In this document: positions 13,852 to 26,389 of the stretch, one piece after another
Layout of the letters: each line of letters begins with the position of its first letter
How positions within the stretch are numbered: the first letter of the stretch is position 1
NCBI GenBank assembly: GCA_941918925.1
Contig: OW799233.1
Location: forward strand, 144,028,223-144,092,222
Source of the DNA: Phyto melanocephala
Lineage: Eukaryota; Arthropoda; Insecta; Diptera; Rhinophoridae
DNA length: 64,000 nucleotides
Direction: 5' to 3'
The notes under the pieces: model-generated
Databases searched by the model: none
Seen by the model: only the letters and a program-made list of their open reading frames with translations
Told to the model about the DNA's origin: nothing
Position numbers and translations under genes: made by a program

Positions 13852-14345
13852 AACTGACATTTCTAGAGGCAATTATGTTTGATCATATAATTTCAAATGC
13901 CGAAAAAAAAATAAAAACATAAAATTATTTACAAAAATATTACAATGAAAAAATATATGAAAACATGTCTTGAAAAGTTCTTTTAAATTCTAAACAGAAA
14001 ACATAATAATATTTGTGTCCTACAAAATGTAAATGATTTCAAGGTTAGTTTTCGTGACGAGGTCGAATTGTTTTTAACAACCATAATTATTAAAAAAAAA
14101 TATTCCTACAGGTTATAATTGGTGATAGAAACCTTAAAACTGTCTAATTAATAATTTTACATTATTTATTTAGCTACCAAAAATTGGGGTTCTCTACATG
14201 AATAATAAAACAAAACACCACAACCCAAATTTAATTTTAATTAGTTTGTGGTTAAATATATGCCTCCTTAAGCCAAAAAAGAAAAAAAATAAATAAAATT
14301 GTCTTATGAACACAAGTAAACAAACAAACAAACAAAAATAGACGT

Positions 14346-14392
14346 AAGGGTGCTTTATTCGATTGTGCCGAATTTTTTATACTTATCATTTA
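14346..14392 (-). repeat. mini-me-like 3' end fragment
   Basis: Reads GGGTGCTTTATTCGATTGTGCCGAATTTTTTATAC: the 3' hairpin tail in reverse orientation, with no body attached. Confidence 0.6.
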
Positions 14393-14579
14393 TATTATAT
14401 AGTGATAAGTATTTTACAATTATGTGTAAAACAAAATATCGGCCAAATGCTCGCCACGATTTCGGTGGAATATTTCTATCCGGTGGTCCATATTTTTAAT
14501 GACACTGAGATAATTGAGGTTCAATGTCGTTGATGTTGGGAACGAAAATTTAATATACTCCAATAAACATAGTCTTAGA

Positions 14580-15560
14580 AAAGGTGGTAGTACTGATGAG
14601 GCAGTAATAAATGTTGTAAATTGTGTTTTTAATAGCTTAGATAACGTCTTTTCGGGTGTAGTAGGTATGTTTTATGATCTAACAAGTGTTTGATCTTGTG
14701 GATCACGATAAACTTTTACAAAAATTATACTATAATGGAATAAGAGGAAAAAAATCTACAACTAACAAAAAGTTATTTATTAAATCGAAAACGGTATGTG
14801 CAAATCAATGATATCATGAGTAATATGGCTGATATTAAAGTTCCTCAAGAAAGTGTTTTAGGACCCTTGCTGTTCATTATGTACTTAAATTATATAAACA
14901 ATTTGGGACCAGAAGGCAAGATATATCTCTATGCAGATGATATATGTATTTTTTATCCGTATAAACAGAATTTAGTATTAAAAACTATGGTTTGAACAAA
15001 CTTGTCATAAATGCAAGCAAAACCAAATTTATACGATTTATGCCCCGACCTAATCTAAGAATCAGCATAAATGTGTTTGCAGATGGTAAGAAAATTTTGG
15101 AAGTAGACTCTGTAAAGTACTTGGGTGTTTATCTTCAAAATAACCTTATATGGCATAAGTATGCATATCGAAAAGTTAAGAGCCAAAATTGCTCCGGCTC
15201 TTGGCATTCTGTACAAATTTAAACACAGATTAAATACAACAACAAAGTTAAATGTTTTTTAAACCTTAATTCAAAGTCATCCTAATTAAATGGCCCTTTT
15301 ATTTATGGGTTTCAAAAATATACAGATCTGAAATCATTACAAATACTACAGAACAAATCCTACATAATTTACCATGCCGTTAACCTACTCTTTCCATGTA
15401 TAGAGATATAGCTAAAAATGTGTTGCCAGTACATGGATGATTTAAAATGCAGTTATTAGTCTACCTCTTCACAGTTTTACATAATATTGATTATCATACA
15501 ATTATTTTTTCTTTACCAACAAGAAAATTTTAAAGTTTGAGGTCACTCATCTGAATCTAA
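14580..15560 (+). pseudogene. Degenerate LINE reverse transcriptase (Jockey-like)
   Basis: Plus-strand fragments of a non-LTR reverse transcriptase in several frames. 14,580-14,650 reads KGGSTDEAVINVVNCVF...SLDN, followed by FYDLTS and a broken VDHDKL region. 14,798-14,992 has VPQESVLGPLLFIMYL and the catalytic LYADDICIF box. 14,992-15,222 has ASKTKFIRFMPRPNLRI and VKYLGVYLQNNLIWHK. A further frame continues IAPALGILYKFKH. Stops and frameshifts break every segment, so it is dead. Order and spacing fit the Jockey/CR1-type RT. The endonuclease domain and 3' end are not seen. It lies in a PACS intron. Confidence 0.85.
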
Positions 15561-16705
15561 AAATATGAAGTCTTGAAAATCGGGAAAAATTATTAAAATG
15601 TACAAAGTTGTAGTTGCTTAATTGTAATTTTCTGGTCTGCTGAACTACGTACTTATAATACTTTTCCAGATAATAGAAATTGAATCAGTACAACTTTTTA
15701 AATTTTTATGTCAAAATTCGGAATTCCGATGAGTCAGTGAGCTCAAACTTCGATGTCAAAAACAGCAGTTTTTCCAGTTGGATTAACTCATATTTAAAAA
15801 GTATGTATGTGTTTATAGAAAATATAAACACATTTTATTTGATAATACCCTTTTATTTAGAGGACGAACATTGCTTAATCTTTTAAGAATTATGTAAGAG
15901 CTTCGAAAATACATAAACGAATATTTTAATAGGTTACAAACGGAATGATACAATTAATTTAGATTACATCAAAAACACACACGCGATTATTTCTTTGTAT
16001 TAAAAAAGCTAATGAACTTGTCTTAAAGAAAGAAATAACAAACATCAAAAGCAGCCACAAAATACATAAGAACAAAAAGAACATGTTACAGTTTTTATTT
16101 ATAAAATACGAAGGGTGTTTTTAGAGTCATTTAGAAGTAAAAACAAAAAAATATTTTAATAAAATAATGTTATGTTTTAAAAAAATAAAGTATATTTATA
16201 TTTTATTTTCCTTATTTTTAACACACAATTTTTTTATCTTTTGTAAACAAAATGCTTTTTAAATCATGGAAATTGGTGTTTACAGTTAGATTAAATTGTC
16301 ATTTGTGTAGCATGTCTAAAATTTTTTTAATAAGCTTTTGGCACTTGTCAAATCCCCAGCATATTTCAGCATCTCTGTTGGTGTTTTCTGAATATTTACA
16401 ATTGTTTAATTGGTTGACACTTTTTAAAAATTGCTAAAAATTTTTATGGTTTTAATACAGCTGAAATAAAATATACATATGTTAGTTTATATGTATATGT
16501 ATCTATATTTTTTATACTTTTTTTGTTTACATTTTTTTTTCTATTTATTTTTGTTGTTTACTTTTTATAAATAAACACTAAAAAAACAATAAAATTCTTC
16601 TTGTTTTGATATAAAAAAAATTTAACAAACAGAACCTTTAAATAATTAAGAATTAAGCCTGTAGCGTAATCTGTAATTATTTGTGTATATTTCGGGTCAT
16701 ATTTA
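15561..16705 (+). other. PACS intron, nothing recognised
   Basis: AT-rich DNA without supported features. Confidence 0.5.
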
Positions 16706-16709
16706 TTTA

Positions 16710-17200
16710 TTTTTATACTTTTTACCTGTGGTGCTTTGTCATTACTAAATTAGTTTTTCACCCAATATAGTATGAATAAAGGAGTCGATTGAGCAATATC
16801 CGTTTGTCTGTTTGTTAGTTGTTTATCGTGGTAGTTAACTACGCGCGAACTGTCAAGTGGAGACTGATTAAAAACGTTTAAAATCAAACACTTATTGCAT
16901 AGATGGAAAAATTCGGGAATTAAAAGCTATTAAAATCCATCGCACTACCCCTATAAGTTTCGAGGTATAAGCAAATAAAGTCGACTGCCTTTGAGTTTTT
17001 CATATTTTACCACAAAAAATAAAATTTGTAGCCCTTGTATAAATTATAAACACGTTTGTTACCACTTATAAATGTAATATGTCCCTAGGACTATTCGCCA
17101 AATACAAATTGGTCACTAACCAACAAAGTTATAGGCAAAAAAATAATTGGAAATATATTTTTTAGTTTATTTATCAAGTTACTCAAGCTTTAAATTAATT
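16710..17200 (+). mobile_element. mini-me-like element, type B, 5' part
   Basis: Starts TTTATACTTTTTACCTGTGGTGCTTTGTCAT and includes GAATAAAGGAGTCGATTGAG and a GTTTGTCTGTTTGTTAG tract (decayed GTCY). It shares the interior CCACAAAAAATAAAATT...AAGTTATAGGCAAA with the copies at 18.4 and 22.75 kb. The 3' hairpin is missing. Confidence 0.65.
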
Positions 17201-17639
17201 ACTGTATAAATAAGGTATTAATTGTCTTTTTTTAATATTGCTCTCGTATATTCGACAATAAAGAAAGAAAAAAAAAAATATTTATATTTGTCATACCCTC
17301 AGTATTTTAGTATGCATTTTTACTCCCATTTCTTTATACTTGCATACGTATGAACAAAATATTTTGACACAAGACAAGGTGAAAAGTGAGTTCTGTTGCC
17401 TTTATCGTTAATTATAAGAAGGAAATATGTATATTAAAAGGAATGTGTATGTGTATATATGTTAGTGTATTAGGGAGTACATTGTCTGAAATGTGTAGGT
17501 GAAAATAAAATTAAGTGCGTGTTGTTTTTAATTAATCGACGATAATGAAAGTTTTATTTTTGTAACACACATTTGTATAGTTTTGAGTTAACTAAAAAAC
17601 AGTCTGCCATTCATACTCAAAGGCAACAAATAGATCAGG

Positions 17640-18110
17640 GTATTTTTAAACCCGCCACCCAAAAAAATTGTGGGGGTATATTCATTTTGTCATTCCGTTT
17701 GTAACACATCGAAATATCCATTTTAGACCCCATAAAGTATCGCACCGAAAAAGCTAGGGGGCTCAAATTTTGCCAGAATCTTTCTTATAGACAAGGTTTG
17801 TTTGGTATTGAAAATGGGCTAAAGAAGAAGAGAGTTATAACTCGAAAAGCAAGAGTAGGTCGAAAAAACCGTGTCCTTCGAACATCGAATAAAATGGAAT
17901 TGTGTCCAATCGCATCAACGTAGACTCATGAAACTTCGAATATATATTTTTTTTATTTTAGGAGAGGAGTTATCGATCAAAATGTACGAAAATTTATACC
18001 GCACAGTGTATTTTTCGGTATATTTAAAAACAAAAACGTCATAAAAGCAACAAAATTAGATGTACGACTCTGAAATTTTGCACACTTTGCTTTTTGGTGA
18101 GCAAAAGGTT
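17640..18110 (+). mobile_element. mini-me-like element, type A, 5' part
   Basis: Matches the reverse complement of 44,080-44,693: AACCCGCCACCC, the block with GTCATTCCGTTTGTAACACATCGAAATATCC, GACCCCATAAAGTAT, and an internal ACCGCACAGTGTATTTTTCGG. The GTCY tract is deleted and the element is truncated near 18,110. Confidence 0.75.
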
Positions 18111-18397
18111 GTTGGCGCAAGTCTTTGTTAGTCTGCTTACAGTTCATAATTTATTTTTCGCACAAAAAATCTAAATAAGTTCAAAATCTTCTTTATGTAA
18201 TGGTTGACTCTATTATAATAACCAAAAAGAACTTTTCGAAAAATTCAGCTTTCATTTCAGTGTTTCATTAACTATTTTTTGGAAACTTTATATAAAAACT
18301 TTATACAATATATAATTTGATTGTTGAATTTGTATCAGTTAATTTCAATTTAAAATATCACTCTTAGTCATAAGGGATTGTTCACAACAGTCTTATT

Positions 18398-19087
18398 ATA
18401 CCCTTCACCTGTGGTGCTTTGTCATTCAGTTTGTAATTTCTACAATTTTAATTCTGAAAGCTTATGAATAGAGGAGTCTATTAAGCCCTGACCGTCTATC
18501 CGTGTGTTGGTTGAAATCAACTTTTAGAAGCAACCATATGTTCCTCAGATCTACGTATAGTATCAATCTTTTGGAAATATATTGAAATTCAGCACAATCG
18601 CCCCATAACTTTCTAAGATAAGAGCAAATTGCCTCTGTTTTTTCCCATATTTTTACCAACAAAATTAAAATTTTTTAGTGATAGAATAATTTATAGACAA
18701 TAAATTTATATATGGGTCGAATCTTGTATTTTAAAATGTAACTTCTTGAACCCCCTCACTATTGGTATCAAATGAAAGGGCTTGACCAGTAGAATACAGT
18801 GAATTATTAAAAAATGTAAAATTCATTTTGGCGTCTAAAACAAAATAGCGGATCAAATTTTTTTTAACTCAATCAATATGAGTATCAAATGAAAGGGCTT
18901 GACTAGTAAAGTACAGATAACTACTTAAAACTTCTAAAATCAAGGATGGCGTCGGAAAAAATAGAGAAAAATGGAGTTCAACATGAAAAAAGGGTAAGCT
19001 ACGATGTGGGATTATACCTACATATGTACATGATGGTGAAGGGTATTTTTAGATTCGGCACGGCCAAATATAGCACTCTTCCTTGTT
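18398..19087 (+). mobile_element. mini-me-like element, type B
   Basis: Begins TATACCCTTCACCTGTGGTG and ends GGTGAAGGGTATTTTTAGATTCGGCACGGCCAAATATAGCACTCTTCCTTGTT. The TATACCCTTCACC / GGTGAAGGGTAT pair forms subterminal inverted repeats. It contains GAATAGAGGAGTC and repeated 'GTATCAAATGAAAGGGCTTGAC' blocks. Small frames inside are noncoding. Confidence 0.75.
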
Positions 19088-20365
19088 TTGCATTTGAATT
19101 TAGGACGAGTTGTAAATTTACTACATTTTTAAGAGTTTTGAAATTTTGTAAAACAAAAAAGTTATTCAATATTTTGCTCTGCTTAAATATGTTTTTCACT
19201 TAAAAACTTTATATGATGATAAACTTCAACCATATTCCATTAGCTTGCTAGATAGAGTCTATATTTTGAAAAAAGGAGTAATAAAAAATCGTCTAATTTA
19301 AGAGTTTCTTAAAAAAAAAATCGTCAAACGTTATTTTTTCCAATTTACTCTAAAAATTCTACAAATAATGCAAATTGTCATAAATGTCACCCTGTCGGGT
19401 AGGTTTAAAAAACATTTTAGTGTAAGTTTAATTTACTGTCTTAAGATAAGATGTACGAATACTTTTAGGTACACACTGTTGAATTTTTAACATGGTGTAC
19501 GTCAACAATTTTTAACAATAAAGGAAATTGTAGAGTGATGGAATGGTATTCATTTTACAGGACATTTTTAGTTAATTCTCTATTTAGATAGAAAGTTTTC
19601 ACTAAATTCTTTGTTCATAAAAAAATTCTTTGTTAGGTAATATTCGATTAATTTTCTTTTATAAAAAATTTTTATTTATTTGTAACATATTGAAACTTTA
19701 TAAACGGTAAATAAAACTACTGTACATTTAAGTGTACCACTCACTCTATTAGGGGGAAAAAAGTGCGCGGTACACAAAAAAATTTTCGCCTTTTTATATT
19801 TTTGCTAATATCTTTGGCACATTCTTAATGTGACATCGGTGTTTTTGTAGCAATGAGAACAATATTTTGTTCCAAAAAACATGCACAACTATATTTCAGT
19901 TGTTACGACCCTAATTATAAATTAAAGTAAAGCTTTTTTAAGGAAGTATTGGGATTACTATGATAATTTTTGTTTACCTTTTTTGGTTGCCGAACTTACA
20001 TGTCGTCTTTTTATAATTTTCTTGAAGTCAATATCATTAATAATTTCGTGACAATTAATCAATAAATCACACTTTTAGATATAAATATATATAATATATA
20101 TTGGATGAAGTTCGGCGGAATTTTTTCCGGAACGGTCTACTATGCATATATTTACATATCACGTGTTTCATGAAAAAAAATATAAAAAACAGGGAAAATA
20201 GGTGCAATTATGAATTCATTAATTAAAATGTCACTAAAAAATATCATCACTTTAGAATACGTTAAGAATTATAAAGATAAAAAATTCCTATTTAAACATT
20301 TTTATTGCATTTTTATCTTACTCAGCCTTTGTCTAATACATTTTTTATTTAAACTTATATTACAG
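19088..20365 (+). other. PACS intron, nothing recognised
   Basis: AT-rich; ends at the acceptor of the 20,366 exon. Confidence 0.5.
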
Positions 20366-20654
20366 ACAATTTCCCTGCAACAGCGTAATTTTAAGCAAAA
20401 AATTTTTGCTCTTTTAAAACGTTTCAAAGCTTCAGAAGAATTGGAGGGTGAAGTTAATCGTGGCACAGCTGCATTACGTGGCGAACGAGATTTGGATGCA
20501 TTATTTCAGGAGCTTGAATCTTTATCGTGTTGTGAGGGTGATGATTCCGGTCCTGACATTGACAGCTTGTCAATTGGTTCAACACCTAAACCCTCCCTGA
20601 GGCCCTTTTTTACAAATTCGCGCATAATGTTACATGACATTGGCGGCGGTGGTG
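20366..20654 (+). CDS. KrT95D: PACS sorting adaptor, exon with conserved ALLKRF motif
   Basis: Acceptor ATTACAG, donor GTAAGT; enters phase 0, leaves phase 1. The peptide starts TISLQQRNFKQKIFALLKRF, corresponding to the conserved 'IKQKFVALLKRFKVS' type region of vertebrate PACS-1. A DLDALFQELESLS segment follows, then acidic residues, then STPKPSLRPFF, the family's STPKPKLKPFF landmark before the Ser-rich middle region. It ends in a Gly run. An upstream in-frame ATG at 20,210 is intronic, since the frame before 20,366 is hydrophobic AT-rich filler. The preceding intron is about 10.0 kb and the following one about 12.5 kb. Confidence 0.92.
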
Positions 20655-21804
20655 GTAAGTTCAACATTTAATTAATTGGTTATATTGCTTTTTTTATTAT
20701 ACTTCTCATTCCCCTATAAATATATTTTGTTTAAACATATTCCTAACAATAGATGAAAAAAAGCAAACAGTTTTAAATTAGTTTATTGATTTATTTATAT
20801 CATACTTTCTTTTGATTTTTTTTTATAAATTGTAGTTATTATAAAAACCGTTTAATATAATAGAAAAAAAGTTAAATTGGTGGTTGATATGTAGATACAT
20901 ATTGCTGACCGGCCGCAATAATGGATAAAGTTCAGTGTCCCTAAAATTTTTAGTTATTTAAACATACAACTTTCGAGAAACTCAATTTTGCCATTATTAC
21001 AACCGATAAGCGACATGTAATTTATTTGGTGTAATACTTAGTATACAAAATGTTAATTTTTTACCATTTGTTTCAAAATAAAGTTTTTTTGTTTTTTATA
21101 TATTTAATAAATACATAAATTTCATTGTGTTATTTTCTGTTGTTAATTAAACTTTAAACGCTAGTTATCTATACAAACTAAATTTGGGTCAAATATTAAA
21201 AATAATAATCGCTTATTACAATGCTACTTGTTTTACAATTACATACATTTGTATTGTATTTTTTTTTTCGTCAAATTTAGTTTCCATTTTACAAATCCAA
21301 TAAACAGTAACTAACTAAATAACAAATAATATTTATTTATACTTACAAACATACATATATATGTATGTACATACATAAGTATATGTAGTACGAAATAGTG
21401 TTACCATCTCATAACAAGCTTCCGGTTTTAGTCATTAGATAACAATAAATTTGTTATAACTTAACAAGCTTCACATAGTAAGCAAAAAGATTTTCTCAAA
21501 AAAATTTTGGTGCCAACTTAAAATTTCTTTTCTATTATTAGAAGGCATGTATAATTATTTTAGAAGTTTTATTTGTTTTTTTTTTCTCAAGACAAACATT
21601 TTTTTTTACAAAAATAAAGTTAATAATAACATTGAATATTTCCGAAATATTTTTTCAAAATTTTTATAGTTTTGTCAGTAATAAAATTAAATTATAAAAT
21701 TAGAATTGATTTAATAGAAATCCTATATGTAATACTTACTACACCAATTTATGATTTTTAGCATTTTAAGAATATTGAAAAACAATAAATTAATGTTTTC
21801 GATC
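20655..21804 (+). other. PACS intron, nothing recognised
   Basis: AT-rich, with a short ATGT/ACAT tract at about 21,347-21,380. Confidence 0.5.
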
Positions 21805-21826
21805 TTTTTATACCCTTCACACAGTG

Positions 21827-22672
21827 AACAAGTAAGAGCGCTATATTCGGCCGTGCCGAATCTTATATACCCTTCACAACGTGTACTCATGCAATAACAG
21901 TAGTTTGTATCACCATTCATCCCATATAAAATACGTACATACATATAAAAAACATACATATATAAAAATATCACATTGTAAAATTATAAATTTACGTATG
22001 TATGTTTAAAAAAAAAATTAAAGAAAAAAATTTTTAAAAAATAATTAAAATATATATAATAAATATAAAACAAAAAAAATATTAAAAAAAAAATTAAAAA
22101 AAAAAAAATAAAAATATAAATAATATATTAAAAAAAAAATTAAAAAAAAAAATATAAAAAAAAAAAAATTTTTTTTGCCTTAGCTGGGATTCGATGCCAC
22201 GTTTTCTCTAACCAGTATACACGTTTGTATGTATGTATGTTGTTGTTGTAATGTTGTTTTTGTGAAAAAAAATCGAGGTGGTCGTGGGTTTTTGCTAATA
22301 TCTCAGTTGTTTATGTACCGATGTTTCTGATTTTCAATACCGATCTACTCCCGAATATTTCTGATATTTTAATACCTCACCCGAGTCCAAGCGATGTCGG
22401 GGGGCTTCAAAAAGTTGATTTCAACATACACACGGACAGACGGACAGACTGACAGGGCTTAATCGACTCCCCTATTCATAAGCTTTCAGAAAATATATAC
22501 TTTATGGGGTCGGAAATCAAAATTGTAGAAATTTCACACGGAATGACAAACCTATATATACCCTTTTTCAATGTGTTTGTATGTTTGATACAAACTACTG
22601 TTATTGCATGACTACACGTTGTGTAGGGTATATAAGATTCGGCATGGCCGAATATAGCACTCTTACTTGTTT
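21827..22672. mobile_element. Composite mini-me-like element with two inverted 3' ends
   Basis: The left edge reads AACAAGTAAGAGCGCTATATTCGGCCGTGCCGAAT, then TATACCCTTCACAACGTGTA (3' tail, minus orientation). The right edge is its mirror: CTACACGTTGTGTAGGGTATA, then the hairpin and CACTCTTACTTGTT. The two edges form an inverted repeat of roughly 85 bp. Inside lie a minus-oriented 5' region (CGGACAGACGGACAGAC tract, TATATACTTTATGGGGTC, about 22,430-22,565) and an A/T-only block at 22,010-22,180. Confidence 0.75.
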
Positions 22673-22744
22673 TTTCATCAGATTTTAAAGTTTTATTTGC
22701 GAATCTCAATCTTAAATCCAACACGAAATTTTATGGAGGTATCC

Positions 22745-23588
22745 TTTTTTACACCTTTCACTTGTGGTGCACAAGGGTTTATATAGATTTGTCATTCCGT
22801 TTGTACTTTCTACAATTTTCATTTTCGACCCCATAAAGTATGTATTTTCTGAAAGCTTATGAATAGAGGAGTCGATTAAGCCCTAACCATCTGCCCGTCT
22901 GTCCGTGTGTTGGTTGAAATTAACTTTTAGAAGCAACGATATGTATCTCAGATCTGTGTATGGTATCAATCTTTCGGAAATATTCGGGAATGAATCGCTA
23001 TAGAAATTCAGCACAATCGTCACATAACTTTCTGAGATATGAACAAATAAACACGGCTGCCTCTGTTTTTTCCCATATTTTTACCAACAAAATTACAATT
23101 TTTCAGCCATAGAATAATTTATAGATACCTTTGCTACTATTTGTAGATATAAGCCTCTAAAGATATTCCTAAAAAATTTTGGATAAAGCGGGCTCTAATC
23201 GGTAAAGTTATAGGCAAACATTTTTTTTAAATATATATTCCAAAAATTTACAAACGAAAATATTTTTAGCTTCTAGACAACCGAGAGAGAGAATACAGTA
23301 AATTATTAAAAAATGTAAAATCCAATATGGCATCTAAAACAAAATGGTGGATCAAATTTTTTAACCCCATCAATATGGGTATCAAATAAAAGGGCTTGAC
23401 CAGTGGAATACAGTTAACTACTTAAAAATTCAAAATCAAGGACGGCGTTGGAAATAATAAGTAAAAATGGCGTAAAACATGATGTATAGGTTAAGATACG
23501 TTGTGGGATTATACCTACATATGTACATGAAGGTGAAGGGTATTATCAGATTTGGCACGGCCGAATGTAGCATTCTTACTTGTTAATT
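22745..23588 (+). mobile_element. mini-me-like element, type B, near complete
   Basis: Begins ACACCTTTCACTTGTGGTGC, has GTCATTCCGTTTGTACTTTC, GACCCCATAAAGTATGTATTTTC, GAATAGAGGAGTCGATTAAGCCC and GTCTGTCCGTGTGTTGG. It ends GGTGAAGGGTATTATCAGATTTGGCACGGCCGAATGTAGCATTCTTACTTGTT. It is one of the best type B copies. Confidence 0.8.
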
Positions 23589-25195
23589 TGCTAATTTATA
23601 TTCCTTTAATTATTGTCAATTGTGGAAATCCTCTGGCTGGATTTAAGTTTGTTTTTGTTTGAAATTAATTTGTATACTCTTTTAAACACTAACAATGCAT
23701 GCAAACTAAATTATCAACAGTACATTATCACATTTCGAGTATTTCATTCATTTAATAATTTTTCTTGTCGCAGTAGATACCGAATTAAAACGCAGTGAGC
23801 CAGTCAATGGGGTGTGAAGTGCAACCAAATTTGTCATGAAACTTGTAGCGTTTAAGTGCATTTTAATGCATTCCATTAAGTGCATATTGCTTAGATTGTC
23901 AATAATTACTAAGTTTATTTTTTGCACTTCATGTGTTTTCTCTTAATTTTTTTGTTTCATTCATAAAATTCTTATTAGATGTTTGAACGATCTACGACTA
24001 CGACACTATTTTCAGTTGTGTTTATATATTTTGTGGTTTGCCAATTGTACCTTTGAAATTGGAATTCATTTTAGGTTATGCTGATACCTTTTCAATTTCA
24101 AACAACACATGATTTGAAAATTGTTAACACGTTTACGTTTTCATTAACCCAACAAAAAATGTTTTTTTAGGAGCAATAAAAACGAGTGAAAGCAAAACAA
24201 TGGTACACTTATACAGGTGGCGGTGCCGGCCCAGCTGATTATTTTTTGTGTGCCAATGTTTGTCAAACTCATTACAAAAAAAGGAAATTTCAGTTCCAAG
24301 AATTGTCAATTTCCCTATATAAAAAAGAGAGACAAAAAGTACTCTCCTTCACGCTATCACCTTATGTAATTACACCATGAGCAATACCCTGTTTATTTAA
24401 ATATGATTTCAAAAGTTCACTTAATATTTGCATTTGGGAGTAAGCTTTTAATAAAATTTAAGAATTGCCAAACTTTTACTTATCAAAATAAAAAATGGGC
24501 TTGGAGGAAAAATATCCTTTTCCACAATATAACAGTTGTTGCTTTTGAGCGCTTCATCAAAGAATTAATTTGTATAAATGTGTGTGTCTGCTTGCGATTT
24601 TAATTCGCAATTGTAATACAGAGAACTGCCAGAACCGTCAGTTTGCGATCAGGATTTGTGAGGATATTAGTAGATACTTCAGAAGGTTATAATGAGAAAA
24701 TTCTTAAATATAAATGAAATGTCTAAATAAAAAACCTCTGAAATATTTTTGAAAACAACGTAGCTAAATGCAACGATGTAATTTTTTTGTTAAATGTATA
24801 AATGTTAAATATTAGTTTTTAAACGACGACACACTTTTATTTAAAATTTTCTGTATTGTACAATGTAGTGTTTGAAATTTATTTCTGATATGAGTCAAAT
24901 AGTGTTTTGTCTGCTATAATAAAAAAAATAATCTTTAATTTGTTTTTTATTTGTTAGTAGTATATGGCGCTTTAATTTTAAAATGATAAGAAAATTGTGG
25001 CATAATAATAGGTTTTTTAAAATGTATGTAAACAATAAAATACGCAGTCATATGTGTGTTTTGTACACGCAAAGAAAACAGATGGTTGTTGTAATCACAC
25101 TCGAAGAGCAACATACTATGATTGAATTGTATGATTATGGTTGAAACGTATAATGATAGCAAGTTATCATTATTATGTTTAAAGTGTCATGTAAT
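23589..25195 (+). other. PACS intron, nothing recognised
   Basis: Small open frames at 23,613, 24,186, 24,403 and 24,947-25,162 show no protein-family features. Confidence 0.5.
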
Positions 25196-25199
25196 AATC

Positions 25200-25977
25200 A
25201 TATTATGGCTGTCCGTTAGTCCGTGTAAATGTTGAAATCAGTTTTTTGTTGCCAAACAATAATTCAGCCCTACATTTAATATGCCTTTAGAGATATTCCT
25301 AAATTTTTTTTTTTTTGAGTAATTAATCACTAGAACATGCTAAAGACACTTAATTATAAGCCGTGGTCTCAAAAATTATTTCTAAGCAAAACTTACAAAT
25401 TGGTTTGAAACTATTTGAGATAGAAGCACTAAATACAACTGTTTCGATATTTTTCCCAAAATTTACAAACGAAAATCGATTTTTTCAGTTTCTATACAAC
25501 CAAGAGAGCCAATATGAGTATTAAATAAAAGGACTTGACTTGAAAAAAAAATTAAAATTCATGATGGTCGCTACTGAAGAATGGCCGTTAATATATTTTT
25601 ATATGAGTCATCTGGATTTTTTTAAGTACCTGAGTCAAATATAGTAGTTATGGCTTTAACCCTTTAAGTTTCAACCCCCACAATATTGGTACAAAAAGAA
25701 AGGCGTTGACAAGTAAAATACAGAAAACCATTAAAGAAGTCTGACACAAATTGGCCGATTTTTTTAATCCCATCAATAGGGGTATTAATAGTAGAATAAC
25801 GTTAACTTTGTAAAAATTCAAAATCAAAGATGGCGTCGGAAATAATAAAGAAAATGGCGTAAAAAATCTAAAATCTACGCTTATCTACGATATGGTCGTT
25901 ATACTTACATATGTAGATGATTGTGAAGGGTATTTTCAGATTCGGCATGACCGAAAATAGCACTTTTTCTTGCTTTT
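25200..25977 (+). mobile_element. mini-me-like element, type B, 5' truncated
   Basis: Begins within the GTCY tract (CTGTCCGTTAGTCCGTGTAAATG) and ends GTGAAGGGTATTTTCAGATTCGGCATGACCGAAAATAGCAC. More diverged than the 22.75-kb copy. Confidence 0.65.
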
Positions 25978-26389
25978 CTATATTATTTTTATACCAACAT
26001 TTTTTTACATTTTATCATGCTGTTGTTTCAAATAACATTTAATGGTTATTTGTAATTTAAAAAGCTTTTGAATAAAATTTTATTTTTATAATACTATTTT
26101 TGTCAAAATATTTTTTTTTAAAGTCATCCATATCGAAGTTTACGTAAAAAGTAAATAATAAAATTATAACCAGCGTTGCCACAACCAAAAAAATTTAACA
26201 ACCAAATATTCTTTTAAAAATTATTTTGATATTATTAATTTTTTTTTATTTCATATTTTAATGCAAAAAACTAAATAGAATTAAAAATATATATAAAGCG
26301 GTTTTTTTAGAAATCCACCAATTTAAAATTCATACTTTGTTGAGAAAAACAAATTTTTTGAAGTTTTTAAAACAAAGTTTTGTCAGACC

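Noticed and set aside
20210..20365. In-frame ATG upstream of the PACS exon as a possible start
   Set aside because: The extra peptide is intron-like hydrophobic filler, and a good acceptor at 20,364-20,365 fits the phase of the preceding exon.
22476..22724. 82-codon minus-strand frame
   Set aside because: Runs through mini-me-like 5' and 3' sequence that is noncoding in other copies.
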